NCBI GenBank assembly: GCA_965223485.1
Contig: OZ244993.1
Location: 2,604,001-2,668,000 of the forward strand
Length of the DNA stretch: 64,000 nucleotides
Origin: VXPQ01 sp965223485
GTDB taxonomy: Bacteria; Bacteroidota; Rhodothermia; Rhodothermales; VXPQ01
Direction of reading: 5' to 3'
Shown: in pieces, positions 34,808 through 43,148 of the stretch
Layout of the letters: each line of letters opens with the position of its first letter
Numbering within the stretch: position 1 is the stretch's first letter
Made by a program: the position numbers and the translations under genes
The notes under the pieces: model-generated
Database searches by the model: none
What the model saw: the letters and a program-made list of their open reading frames with translations, nothing else
What the model was told of the DNA's origin: nothing

Positions 34808-36091
34808 TTTCATCAGGAGGTGAAGACGATGGCCGAACTTACAGACAAACAGCAGGCGCTCCTTGAGGAGTTGCTGAAGGACTTCAAAGGGGACGCGCGG
34901 GACATATTCGGCGAGGGGGGCTTGCTCAAGACGATAGGCAAGCGCGCTCTCGAGGCGGCATTGGAGGGGGAGCTGACGCATCATCTCGGCTACCCTCCGC
35001 ATGATCCGTCAGGTCGCGGCAGCGGCAATTCCCGCAACGGGCGCACTGCGAAGCGGCTCGAGAGCGAGTCGGGTTCGCTGGATCTGGAGGTTCCTCGCGA
35101 TCGCAACGGCAGTTTCGAGCCCAGGATCGTAGAGAAGCGCCAGCGCCGGGTAGCGGGCCTGGACGAGACGATCGTGTATCTCTACGCGCAGGGCCAGAGC
35201 ACGCGGGCTATCCAGGACACGTTGAGGCGTCTCTACGGAGCGGAGGTCTCCTCTACGCTTATCTCGGAGGTTACCGCAAGCGTTCTTGAAGAAGTGACCG
35301 CATGGCAGGCTCGTCCTCTGGAGAGGGTGTATCCGATCGTGTACTTCGACGCCTTGTTCGTAAAGTCTCGCGAGGAGGGATCGGTGAAGACGCGAGCGGT
35401 CTACGTGGCGCTGGCGATAGACATTGAAGGAGAGAAAAAGGTGCTTGGCCTTTGGATCGCTCCGACGGAGGGGGCCGTTTCGTGGCTCGCCATCTTCGGC
35501 GAGTTGAAGGCGCGGGGGATGGAGGACTGTTTCATTGCGTGCGTGGACGGTTTGAGGGGTCTACCCGAGGCGATAGAGACGGTCTTTCCACATGCGCGGG
35601 TGCAGTTGTGCATAGTGCACCAGGTGCGCAAGAGCCTGCGGTACGTGCCCTGGAAGGAGCGCAAGCCGGTGGCGGCATCTTTGCGCGCGGTCTACGCAGC
35701 GCCGAGCGAAGAGGCCGCTCTTGCGGCGCTCGAGGCTTTCGAGAGACAATGGAGCGAGAAGTACCCGGCTATCGCTCCGCTGTGGAGGAAGGACTGGGAG
35801 CGTCTGGCGCCTTTCTTCGACTATGCGCCTGCGATCCGCAAGGTGGTCTACACCACCAATGCGATCGAATCGCTGAACTACAGCCTGCGCAAGATCGTCA
35901 AGGGGCGGGGCGCTTTCCCCGGCGACGACGCGGTGCGCAAGCTGCTCTACCTGGGTCTGCGCGAAGCGTCGAAGAAATGGAAGCGTCCGATCCGGGACTG
36001 GAAGGCCGCCCTCAACCAGTTCGTCATACTCTACGGGGACAGAGTCCCCATTGAACAATAACCCCACTTACACAGTTAAGCGGACACGCCC
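34764..36091 (+). mobile_element. IS256-family insertion sequence, copy 1
   Basis: Bounded by about 28-bp imperfect inverted repeats starting GGGCGTGTCC and ending CTGTGTAAGTGG (34764 rightward; 36091 leftward). It contains one intact transposase gene. The 8 bases outside each end (TCAACATC and CGCCCCTG) do not match, so no target duplication remains. Both flanking genes appear truncated. Confidence 0.92.
34829..36061 (+). CDS. IS256-family transposase (intact)
   Basis: 410 residues from ATG 34829, with AGGAGG 8 nt upstream (the GTG at 34820 overlaps that SD). Mutator-type DDE transposase: IVYFDALFVKSREEG carries the first Asp, CFIACVDGLRGLPEAIE the second, and TTNAIESLNYSLRKIVKGRG the Glu. 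Length and motifs are complete, so it may be active. Confidence 0.95.
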   Translation: MAELTDKQQALLEELLKDFKGDARDIFGEGGLLKTIGKRALEAALEGELTHHLGYPPHDPSGRGSGNSRNGRTAKRLESESGSLDLEVPRDRNGSFEPRIVEKRQRRVAGLDETIVYLYAQGQSTRAIQDTLRRLYGAEVSSTLISEVTASVLEEVTAWQARPLERVYPIVYFDALFVKSREEGSVKTRAVYVALAIDIEGEKKVLGLWIAPTEGAVSWLAIFGELKARGMEDCFIACVDGLRGLPEAIETVFPHARVQLCIVHQVRKSLRYVPWKERKPVAASLRAVYAAPSEEAALAALEAFERQWSEKYPAIAPLWRKDWERLAPFFDYAPAIRKVVYTTNAIESLNYSLRKIVKGRGAFPGDDAVRKLLYLGLREASKKWKRPIRDWKAALNQFVILYGDRVPIEQ

Positions 36092-36525
36092 CGCCCCTGT
36101 GAATAAACAGCATGTTCTTGTGCTTCGGCTGGCGAATAAACCAAATCGGATGCTCGGACTTGGTAAGTTCGTGCTATCTCTCTGAACTGGTCCGCTTCTA
36201 CTCTTAAAGCCTCTACCTCAACAAGCATTTGCCCTGCTAAATCCCTCTCTTCCCCCAAAGCCTCTGAAACAATATCCCCCAAAAACGCTAAGTTTTCGTG
36301 CTTGTCTCTCGCAAATGCCCATGCTTCTCGTGCCTGTGCCAGCGCCTCAAATGCGTTAGCATAGGCCGTCGTTGCTTGTTCTTCTAATCCTTGTGCCTGT
36401 GCTGGCATGAAGGACGTGAAGACAAGAATAATGCCGAGAGATAGTTTCAAGGCCCTTGTCTTGTTTCCTGCCGATGCCCATAAACGCAGATCGTCTATGG
36501 GGCTTGCTACTCCTGTAAAACGCAT
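36076..36525 (-). CDS. secreted hypothetical protein, 3' end altered by IS insertion
   Basis: 149 residues from ATG 36525 (GGAG about 8 nt upstream). An internal hydrophobic stretch ending SFMPAQAQ looks like a signal peptide with a long n-region; the rest is helical and Ala/Glu-rich. The last residues and the stop lie in the inverted repeat of the IS256 element, so the native C-terminus is probably lost. Its 5' untranslated region resembles that of the next minus-strand gene. Confidence 0.55.
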   Translation of the reverse strand: MRFTGVASPIDDLRLWASAGNKTRALKLSLGIILVFTSFMPAQAQGLEEQATTAYANAFEALAQAREAWAFARDKHENLAFLGDIVSEALGEERDLAGQMLVEVEALRVEADQFREIARTYQVRASDLVYSPAEAQEHAVYSQGRGVSA

Positions 36526-36588
36526 TGCTTTTCTCCACTTGAGTTGTTGATGACTTCGGATGCCCGACAAAGCGGTGTCAGGCCAATT

Positions 36589-37014
36589 TTACTCCTCGAC
36601 AATGGCCACAATCAGCCAAAACCAACCGGGAACACCGTTGACAATTGCTATCCCAATGTCGCTGCCTTGCTGGAGAGCACCACAGGTTACGGAGTCGAAG
36701 TTCGGATTGGTGTCAAATGCTGCGAGTAGCCATACTTCGCCATCCTCGGAGAACCAACAGTTCACCACAACTTCTTCGAGGGTCGTGTTTGTTATTGTTA
36801 CTCCGCCTGCGCCATCCGAGTCAAACGTGCCGGATCTACTCAAAATGCTTGCGCCCGTGCCGTCTTGTCCATCCTGTCCGGCTGGTCCTTGCGGTCCCGG
36901 TGCTCCCGAAGATCCGGTAGGTCCGGGCGGGCCTTCTGGCCCTACTGGACCCTCACATGCTGTCAGCGTTAAGCATAGGAAAAGCAAAGTTGTAATGGTG
37001 TAAAGCGGTCTCAT
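36589..37014 (-). CDS. collagen-like lipoprotein
   Basis: 141 residues from ATG 37014 (GGAG 9 nt upstream). Signal peptide with lipobox LTLTAC, then a Gly-x-y collagen-like stretch (GPVGPEGPPGPTGSSGAPGP and on) and a beta-rich C-terminal domain with a Cys pair. Probably a surface-exposed trimeric stalk protein. It shares about 60 bp of upstream sequence with the gene at 36076. Confidence 0.75.
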   Translation of the reverse strand: MRPLYTITTLLFLCLTLTACEGPVGPEGPPGPTGSSGAPGPQGPAGQDGQDGTGASILSRSGTFDSDGAGGVTITNTTLEEVVVNCWFSEDGEVWLLAAFDTNPNFDSVTCGALQQGSDIGIAIVNGVPGWFWLIVAIVEE

Positions 37015-37086
37015 TGTATTTCTCCACTTGGATTGTGATGACTTCAGAGACCCAGACACAAGGGTGCCGGGCCTTGACACCATCAA

Positions 37087-37477
37087 CGCACAGTGAAGAC
37101 GTGATCGTCCTACCTATTCGCCGGGGCGGGTGATCAAGCCCGCACCTTGAATCGGCTATTATATTCAGCAGGGGACCCGACCGGTCCTGCCGTGCGTAGT
37201 GGTGTCGCTGCCAATATAAGGCACGGGAGGCGGATGTCAAGGGCCTGGGGCCGTGCTGACGGATCAGGTGCCCGTCTCCTGCCAGTCCGCACCGCTCTTG
37301 CCCTTTTGTCCGTCCTTTCGGATATTGCCGTTCGATCCGCCCCGCCTTACTCGTAACAGGCGAAAGCATTGCGCTAATGCGCTACTCTGCGGGGCCGGGC
37401 TGTGCGGGGACCCTTCTGCTGGCTTGCCAGTGGAAGGGTTTCTTGCTTTTACTCACACCCCCATCTGGCCCAAAGCA
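37087..37477. other. intergenic region
   Basis: About 390 bp between a minus-strand lipoprotein gene and a plus-strand membrane-protein gene. G/C-rich; no credible coding frame, no RNA family recognised. Confidence 0.4.
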
Positions 37478-37978
37478 ATGAAAATGGAAATTGTAATAGC
37501 GATAGCAACAGCAATCATGGCCTTTCTGGGTGCTATGATTGGCTATTGGATTTCGGCTCGTTCATCACGGAAAGACCGAAAACACCAACTCGCAATGGCT
37601 GCGCTTGAAAAGCGATTGGAAGTTCATCAAGAAGCAATTACTATCTGGTTTAGTATTCGTAATAATATATTTAATAATCAAGAACTTAATAACATTGTTA
37701 TTCACGCCCAAGAGTGGTATCGTCAGAATTGTTTATACCTTGATGATGCCTCTCGTGAAGACTTCTGGAATTGTTCAATACAAGCTCCACATTACGCAGG
37801 CTTAGTTCAAAGTTTTCAAGAAATGACACGCCAGCGAGGGGGAACACCTGACGAAAAGACATATGAAATGGTAAACGAAAGTTGGGATATAATACATAAA
37901 CCAGCATATAGTATTCCGGCTGGTGTAAAGTTGCCTTCATTTGGATCAAGCGATCCACCCCTCAAAGAAAATTCATAA
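37478..37978 (+). CDS. membrane-anchored hypothetical protein
   Basis: 166 residues from ATG 37478. One N-terminal membrane helix (VIAIATAIMAFLGAMIGYWI), a short basic stop-transfer, then a cytosolic helical domain (KHQLAMAALEKRLEVHQEAI). AT-rich compared with its surroundings, suggesting recent transfer. No family recognised. Confidence 0.6.
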   Translation: MKMEIVIAIATAIMAFLGAMIGYWISARSSRKDRKHQLAMAALEKRLEVHQEAITIWFSIRNNIFNNQELNNIVIHAQEWYRQNCLYLDDASREDFWNCSIQAPHYAGLVQSFQEMTRQRGGTPDEKTYEMVNESWDIIHKPAYSIPAGVKLPSFGSSDPPLKENS

Positions 37979-38082
37979 AGTTTCTGCTTGGTATTTGTTG
38001 TGGAGGTTCGTAGTATAGGCATCGATCCTACACTTCAGGTAGGGTTTATCGTGTTACACTAACAAACAAACGAAACAAAAAA

Positions 38083-38301
38083 ATGTTCGAGATAGCCCAA
38101 GTCCCAAAGGACTTAAAACCTCCTTCAAGTCCCGTAGCCCATGTGCTAATAGCAGAAGACGGCAAGTTTTTTTGGGCTGAAATGGCATTGTTGTCAATGG
38201 CTCCTAATGAGATTATCGCAGACTATGATAACATCATTCATACTGGAGAATGGCGCAAAATGATTATTAATGTCTCTCAGTCCTCCGAGAGATCCGAATA
38301 A
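38083..38301 (+). CDS. small hypothetical protein
   Basis: 72 residues beginning MFEIAQVPKDLKPPSSPVAH. No motif recognised. It sits in AT-rich DNA 100 bp after the membrane-protein gene. Weak support. Confidence 0.35.
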   Translation: MFEIAQVPKDLKPPSSPVAHVLIAEDGKFFWAEMALLSMAPNEIIADYDNIIHTGEWRKMIINVSQSSERSE

Positions 38302-38961
38302 TCCTATTTCCAGCATCATCATAGGTAATGTCAACTTTTCTCATCGAGAGGAGTTGGCGTTACTTTTTTTCTTCAGTATTGATATTAAATATTCTTCGTT
38401 CGGGTGCTCTGGCAATTCGATAGGTAATCATATTATCTTCCATAATCACTTTAGATGTGTTTTTTGTTGACTTCATTTTGCTATCCTATATTTTGTGAAT
38501 GTATTCTAGTTTATAGTATTTAGCAGAGGGAGAGGATTTTATATAGTTTTTTGGGTTTCGGGACTTTTGTAAAATTATTTATGGTTTTTTGAAAGGCGTT
38601 TCGGGACACAACTAAAAAATCAGTAGTGTTGACCCTTTGAATAGTATTGTGTATATTTGGGATAAGGGAGACGGATATTAGGCACAGGGATCCGTCCAGC
38701 GGTAAGTCATATCGTTTTGCCATCCCTGTGTCATTACTATTTATACAGAAGAACTTAATTTCAGAGGAGTTTTCGGGATTTTTGTAAAATTATTTTTAAT
38801 GATTTTGAGGAAGTTTCGAGGTTAGGAGGTTTCGGGACTTTTGTATATAAGTTCCAACGCAGAGGATCGAGAGGAATTTTTTTGGGCTCGTCAAGTCGAA
38901 GGTTTTTGAGAGCGCGGTTGCGCAAGGTGGCCTCGGACATCGGATGGCCATGCATCCGGCG
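38302..38961. repeat. AT-rich non-coding stretch with a repeated element
   Basis: No convincing gene. A unit around GTTTCGGGACTTTTGTA recurs at about 38554, 38774 (one change) and 38830, and twice continues into AAAATTATTT; a partial GTTTCGGGAC is at 38600. Base composition is far more AT-rich than the surrounding window. Confidence 0.6.
38683..38730. other. stem-loop with 9-bp stem
   Basis: CACAGGGAT (38683-38691) and ATCCCTGTG (38722-38730) are perfect inverted repeats around a 30-nt loop containing CCAGCGGTAAG. There is no U-tract, so not an obvious terminator. Confidence 0.45.
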
Positions 38962-38998
38962 GCTTCAATGAGACCGGAGCGTTAATGCTCCGGTTCTT
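38962..38998 (-). repeat. solitary CRISPR repeat-like element
   Basis: Plus strand: GCTTCAATGAGACCGGAGC, a 6-nt loop GTTAAT, then GCTCCGG. Outside the loop it differs from the array repeat at one position up to the end of the stem. It lies 40 bp beyond the PD-(D/E)XK stop codon, so an operon transcript would carry it in the same sense as the array transcript (ending CTCATTGAAGC). No second repeat within 100 bp. Confidence 0.85.
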
Positions 38999-39038
38999 GC
39001 GAACGGGATCCGGGCGCTGTCAACCCCGCTGCAGGCAA

Positions 39039-40076
39039 TCAGTTGTCCGGAAACCTCTCCCGCAATGTGGTTGCAATTCGGGTGATCCGTGCGGCCGCCT
39101 CGGCTATGACTCTGTCCCGTCCAACGCCGATGCTTAAGCGAATGGGAATATATGCGACCCCGTCGTTCTCATAGAGTTGCACATCGCCAAAGAGCTCGCG
39201 AAGCGTCCGATGGTGGCCGGAGACACCGGAAAACTTGCCATTGTCGAACATCGCCCACAACGGTGTGATTCCTGCATCCCTCCATACTTTCAACTCAATG
39301 CCGAGCCACAAACCGAATCTGCCGTGGACACGAAGATAGCGGCCAGAGGTGTAATAGCTATGGGAGGGCCGCAACTTATAGGTGTCGGCGACTCCGCTGT
39401 CCTTGAGCTTCTGCGTGATATCTTCGACTAGGTCGCTGTAATTGAGCAGGCGGTGCGCTGTTTCCTGATCGGTGACCTCGTCCGCGCGGATCGGCAGAAA
39501 GGCTTCCGCATCCATCCGGCTCGTCAGCCCCTGGAGCTGAAGGATGTCGTTCCGGATGATGTCGTGTCCCCCGGTGTGCGCGGCGTCCAGCAGTGCCTGC
39601 AGGAGGTGTGTCCAGCTCGTTATCAGCATGGCTTTGGAGTCGACGCGGGCACAGTGAGTGTCTGGGCCATCCACCCAATCGAGTTCCGCCCGACCGCATC
39701 GCAGCTTAAGCTCGTTCCAGACCGTGGCCACTCTTCGCTGGGGAACGACGAACAGGAGGACGCCCGGAGGCTCGTCGGGCAGTTCCGAAAGATAGGACAC
39801 GGGCTGTGCGTCTGTAAGCCCGGCCCAGAACTTGTTTTCGACAAACGCCCGAACGCAGCCTTCACTGTCGTAGACCGTCAAGTCCGGACGGCTGTCTTCA
39901 TGTCCGAGCTCCGCCTCGATGCGGCCGGGGTGGAACTTGACATCCGCCGGGCGCAGCATGGCAACGAAGGCCCGGGCGATGTCGGGAGACGACGTCAGGA
40001 TGTGGGAGAGCGCCTGAGTTGCGGCAGGCTCGCCCGGTAAAGATCCGCGAAGAACGACGTGCGCCAGTACGCTCAT
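39039..40076 (-). CDS. PD-(D/E)XK nuclease-domain protein (putative defense nuclease)
   Basis: 345 residues. The nuclease core is RPDLTVYDSEGCVRAFVENK: Asp65, Glu80 and Lys82 form the PD-(D/E)XK site, followed by FWAGLTDAQPVSYL. The C-terminal half (HSYYTSGRYLRVHGRFGLWL, then YIPIRLSIG) is beta-rich and unassigned. The start overlaps the stop of a tiny ORF (ATGA), placing it in the TIR-caspase operon. Cytosolic; target (phage or self DNA) unknown. Confidence 0.8.
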   Translation of the reverse strand: MSVLAHVVLRGSLPGEPAATQALSHILTSSPDIARAFVAMLRPADVKFHPGRIEAELGHEDSRPDLTVYDSEGCVRAFVENKFWAGLTDAQPVSYLSELPDEPPGVLLFVVPQRRVATVWNELKLRCGRAELDWVDGPDTHCARVDSKAMLITSWTHLLQALLDAAHTGGHDIIRNDILQLQGLTSRMDAEAFLPIRADEVTDQETAHRLLNYSDLVEDITQKLKDSGVADTYKLRPSHSYYTSGRYLRVHGRFGLWLGIELKVWRDAGITPLWAMFDNGKFSGVSGHHRTLRELFGDVQLYENDGVAYIPIRLSIGVGRDRVIAEAAARITRIATTLRERFPDN

Positions 40077-40180
40077 GAGTCACCCTCGGCTGTGTGTGCA
40101 TATAGCGTTGCCAATGGAGGCAGGTGCTCGTGCTCAATCGCGGTCAACAGGCCAGTCAAAGCCCTCAAGCGCCTAGGTAT
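40073..40180 (-). CDS. putative 35-residue linker ORF with ATA start
   Basis: Between the caspase stop (40205) and the nuclease start (40076). AAGGAG lies 5 nt before an ATA codon at 40180, and the frame stays open for 35 codons, ending in TGA that overlaps the nuclease ATG. Encodes a charged peptide with LTGLLTAIEHEHLPPLATLY. ATA starts are rare, so this may be a mutated start or simply a re-initiation leader. Confidence 0.4.
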   Translation of the reverse strand: MPRRLRALTGLLTAIEHEHLPPLATLYAHTAEGDS

Positions 40181-40204
40181 GATTGCTCCTTATCTATAAG
40201 GTTA

Positions 40205-41203
40205 TCATATCATCCTGTTGTTCACAAGCCTGCGGTAATGTTCGCCGAGTACCGTGAGTTTGCAAGACTTGCTTTGCATGGCCGCGTGCCACATGTGCGG
40301 AGCGCCTACAGGTTGAACCAGATTGACCTTCACGAGACTCTGAAGAGTGGCAAAGACGGCGTTATTATCTGGATCCGGCGGTGGAATGTTCGGATCTTTT
40401 TTCGACTCCTCGTTGCGTTCCGGCTCATATGATGGATCGAGTTTGAAGTCGAAACCTTCACAAGGAAATAGTGTCGAGAGCGACCGCAGGTTAGCCAAAG
40501 GAATCGGGGCATCGGCCTTCCTGAGCGATACAAAGGTTTTTACGTTCGTTTTGAATACCGGCCTTTGGCCAGCCCACGGACCCAGAGATTGGTCAATATG
40601 AGCGTAAACGCTGCCTGGAGTGACGTCGCCGACAAGGTTGGCAGCTGCGCCCTCAAGTGCATCCACTAAGAGGCTGGTGAATACCCCCCCGGGCGTTCCG
40701 GTCTGGTTTTCCATGGCGTACTGATCCTCCGTTGATGCTGTGAGAATCGTCATGCCGCTCACGATCTCAGCAAAGGCCTTGTGGGTTGGTCGATTGCCAG
40801 CAATTCCACTATGGCAACTGTCCAAGATGATGACCTTGTTGGTTGCAGGCGATTGCGACGCGATCGTCATAACATCATTAAGCGGAAGACCATCGTCACC
40901 TGTTTCACAGTCACCAGCGCAAAGAAATCCGCCAGTGTCTTCAACGTAGCCATGTCCTGCGAAGTAGAAGAGCGCGATCTCGGACTGGTCGGCGAAGAGT
41001 TTGCGTACCGCCTCCTTGAGTTGCTGCCTCTTGATGATGTTACCTTGATCGGTACCGAGCATCATACAGGGTGTTACGAAGTTCGGCGTGCCATCCGCAT
41101 TGCGCTCTATCACCTTTTTTACGTAGTTGGCATCGTTCACACACCCGCAGAGCGGGTCGATGTCTTTATAATAGTCGATGCCGACAATCAGAGCTTTGCG
41201 CAT
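40205..41203 (-). CDS. caspase-like (C14) protease, type IV Thoeris-like effector
   Basis: 332 residues from ATG 41203, which overlaps the TIR stop as TGATG. Caspase fold: KALIVGIDYYKDIDPLCGCV, catalytic His84 in YFAGHGYVED and Cys130 in VIILDSCHSG, and TASTEDQYAME. Residues about 235-332 form a C-terminal region without a known family name (NAVFATLQSLVKVNLVQPVG) that could bind a nucleotide signal. Known precedent: TIR plus caspase-like protease constitutes type IV Thoeris, where a cyclic ADP-ribose isomer activates the protease. Assignment by family and pairing, not by test. Confidence 0.85.
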   Translation of the reverse strand: MRKALIVGIDYYKDIDPLCGCVNDANYVKKVIERNADGTPNFVTPCMMLGTDQGNIIKRQQLKEAVRKLFADQSEIALFYFAGHGYVEDTGGFLCAGDCETGDDGLPLNDVMTIASQSPATNKVIILDSCHSGIAGNRPTHKAFAEIVSGMTILTASTEDQYAMENQTGTPGGVFTSLLVDALEGAAANLVGDVTPGSVYAHIDQSLGPWAGQRPVFKTNVKTFVSLRKADAPIPLANLRSLSTLFPCEGFDFKLDPSYEPERNEESKKDPNIPPPDPDNNAVFATLQSLVKVNLVQPVGAPHMWHAAMQSKSCKLTVLGEHYRRLVNNRMI

Positions 41204-41574
41204 CACAGGCTGGCGATCCAATCACCGATGTTTTTCCAAGTCCAAACCATTGTGTTGACGCCAACAAGATTGGTCCGGTCTCCTTTGTAAGCCCAGATAC
41301 CACGCAGGGGCTTCTTCTCTTCCTTGGCGCAACTGATCTCCCACTTCTGACCACTCGATTTGAGCGAGTTCTTACTGACAATCGCGAGGACGCCGTCCGA
41401 GCGCCGGATACGGGTCCGGACGCGTTCTTTCCATTTCTCGTCATAGGGCTCCTTCACGGACATATCGATGTATTCGAACGGGGTGTCTATGTTCAATGAC
41501 TGCCCCTTAATCAAATCGCGGATGTGCTCATCCTCAATCGCAAAAGCTACAAAAATGACTTTCTTGTCAGGCAT
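41203..41574 (-). CDS. TIR-like signalling enzyme (ThsB-type)
   Basis: 123 residues from ATG 41574, preceded by GGAGG. ThsB/TIR pattern: KVIFVAFAIEDEHIRDLIKG, then YIDMSVKEPYDEKWKERVRT, SDGVLAIVSKNS and KWEISCAKEEKKPLRGIWAY, whose Trp-Glu pair is the likely NAD-cleaving Glu region. Proposed role: senses infection and makes a cyclic ADP-ribose-type messenger for the caspase encoded next. First gene of the operon; a TATAAT is 77 bp upstream. Confidence 0.85.
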   Translation of the reverse strand: MPDKKVIFVAFAIEDEHIRDLIKGQSLNIDTPFEYIDMSVKEPYDEKWKERVRTRIRRSDGVLAIVSKNSLKSSGQKWEISCAKEEKKPLRGIWAYKGDRTNLVGVNTMVWTWKNIGDWIASL

Positions 41575-41650
41575 CAATAACACCTCCAAAACTTAGTTAG
41601 CTGCAGTATGCAGGTCATACATAATAAAAATTCCGCAGAAAAATACGAGA

Positions 41651-41656
41651 ATTATA
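41651..41656 (-). promoter_or_regulatory. -10 element (TATAAT) of the TIR-caspase operon
   Basis: Perfect TATAAT on the minus strand, about 77 bp before the TIR start, in AT-rich DNA. The corresponding -35 (TACACA-like) is weak. Confidence 0.45.
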
Positions 41657-41819
41657 CATGAAGACCGTATGATTGTGTAGTAGTCTTTTTCTTCCGAGGC
41701 CTTAGTCGACGTGCGCCACTTCAGGCAATAGGCCCTAGTGGCTGTGCTTGAGATTGGATCGGGAATTATATCCTTAACTTGACAGGTTGGGTTTCACCTC
41801 GCGGTCGGCGGCTCAAAAT

Positions 41820-43148
41820 GGGCGTGTCCGCTTAACTGTGTAAGTGGGATTATTGTTCTATGGGGACTCTGTCCCCGTAGAGTATGACGAACTGGTTGAG
41901 GGCGGCCTTCCAGTCCCGGATCGGACGCTTCCACTTCTTCGATGCTTCGCGCAGGCCCAGGTAGAGCAGTTTGCGCACCGCGTCGTCGTTGGGGAAAGCG
42001 CCCCGTCCCTTGACGATTTTGCGCAGGCTGTAGTTCAGCGATTCGATCGCATTGGTGGTGTAGACCACCTTGCGGATCGCAGGCGCATAGTCGAAGAAAG
42101 GCGCCAGACGCTCCCAGTCCTTCCTCCACAGCGGAGCGATAGCCGGGTACTTCTCGCTCCATTGTCTCTCGAAAGCCTCGAGCGCCGCAAGAGCGGCCTC
42201 TTCGCTCGGCGCTGCGTAGACCGCGCGCAAAGACGACGCCACCGGCTTGCGCTCCTTCCAGGGTACGTACCGCAGGCTCTTGCGCACCTGGTGCACTATG
42301 CACAACTGCACCCGCGCATGTGGAAAGACCGTCTCTATCGCCTCGGGCAGCCCCTTCAAACCGTCCACGCACGCGATGAAGCAGTCCTCCATGCCCCGCG
42401 CCTTCAACTCGCCGAAGATGGCGAGCCACGAGACGGCCCCCTCTGTCGGAGCGATCCAAAGGCCAAGCACCTTTTTCTCTCCTTCAATGTCTATCGCCAG
42501 CGCCACGTAGACCGCGCGCGTCTTCACCGATCCCTCCTCGCGAGACTTCACGAACAAGGCGTCGAAGTACACGAGCGCGATACACACGCTCCAGAGGACG
42601 AGCCTGCCATGCGGTCACTTCCTCGAGAACGCTTGCGGTAACCTCCGAGATAAGCGTAGAGGAGACCTCCGCGCCGTAGAGACGCTTCAACGTGTCCCGG
42701 ATAGCCCGCGTGCTCTGGCCCTGCGCGTAGAGATACACGATCGTCTCGTCCAGGCCCGCTACCCGGCGCTGGCGCTTCTCTACGATCTTAGGCTCGAAAC
42801 TGCCGTTGCGATCGCGAGGAACCTCCATATCCAGCGAACCCGACTCGCCCTCGAGCCGCTTCGCAGTGCGTCCGTTGCGGGAATTGCCGCTCTTGCGGCC
42901 CGAAGGGTCGTGAGCAGGGTAGCCGAGATGATGGGTCAGTTCCCCCTCCAAGGCCGCCTCGAGAGCACGCTTGCCTATCGTCTTGAGCAAGCCCCCCTCC
43001 CCGAATATGTCCCGCGCGTCTCCCTTGAAATCCTTCAGCAACTCCTCAAGGAGCGCCTGCTGTTTGTCTGTAAGATCGGTCATCGGCTTCACCTCCTGAT
43101 GAAACTATGTGTACGAATGACCACTTACACAGTTTTCAGGACACGCCC
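41820..43148 (-). mobile_element. IS256-family insertion sequence, copy 2 (inverted relative to copy 1)
   Basis: Same terminal repeats as copy 1 (GGGCGTGTCC...). Bases outside the ends, CTCAAAAT and CGAAAAAT, agree at 6 of 8 positions, possibly a decayed target duplication. Removing the IS restores a plausible end of the IS1595 passenger ORF. Confidence 0.9.
41850..43083 (-). pseudogene. IS256-family transposase split by a frameshift
   Basis: Nearly identical to the copy-1 transposase, but near 42570 one extra base (LERVY then a frame change instead of LERVYPIVYFDALF) separates an N-terminal frame (42484-43083) from a C-terminal frame (41850-42587). The break falls just before the first catalytic Asp, so it is presumably inactive but could be moved by copy 1. 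Confidence 0.9.

Noticed and set aside
34756..36099. Target-site duplication around IS256 copy 1, or an inversion between copies that would restore one
   Set aside because: Flanking 8-mers do not match each other, nor in any exchange with those of copy 2.
38683..38730. A tRNA gene or tRNA fragment
   Set aside because: Only a D-loop-like stretch is present; no acceptor stem, anticodon arm or T-arm could be assembled.
38520..38955. Two minus-strand ORFs of 64-67 codons sharing TKVPKP
   Set aside because: The shared peptide comes from the repeated non-coding unit; no SD or plausible protein features.
38962..38998. The solitary repeat hairpin as an ordinary Rho-independent terminator
   Set aside because: No U-tract follows on the operon strand, and the handle outside the stem matches the array repeat, which a terminator would not need.
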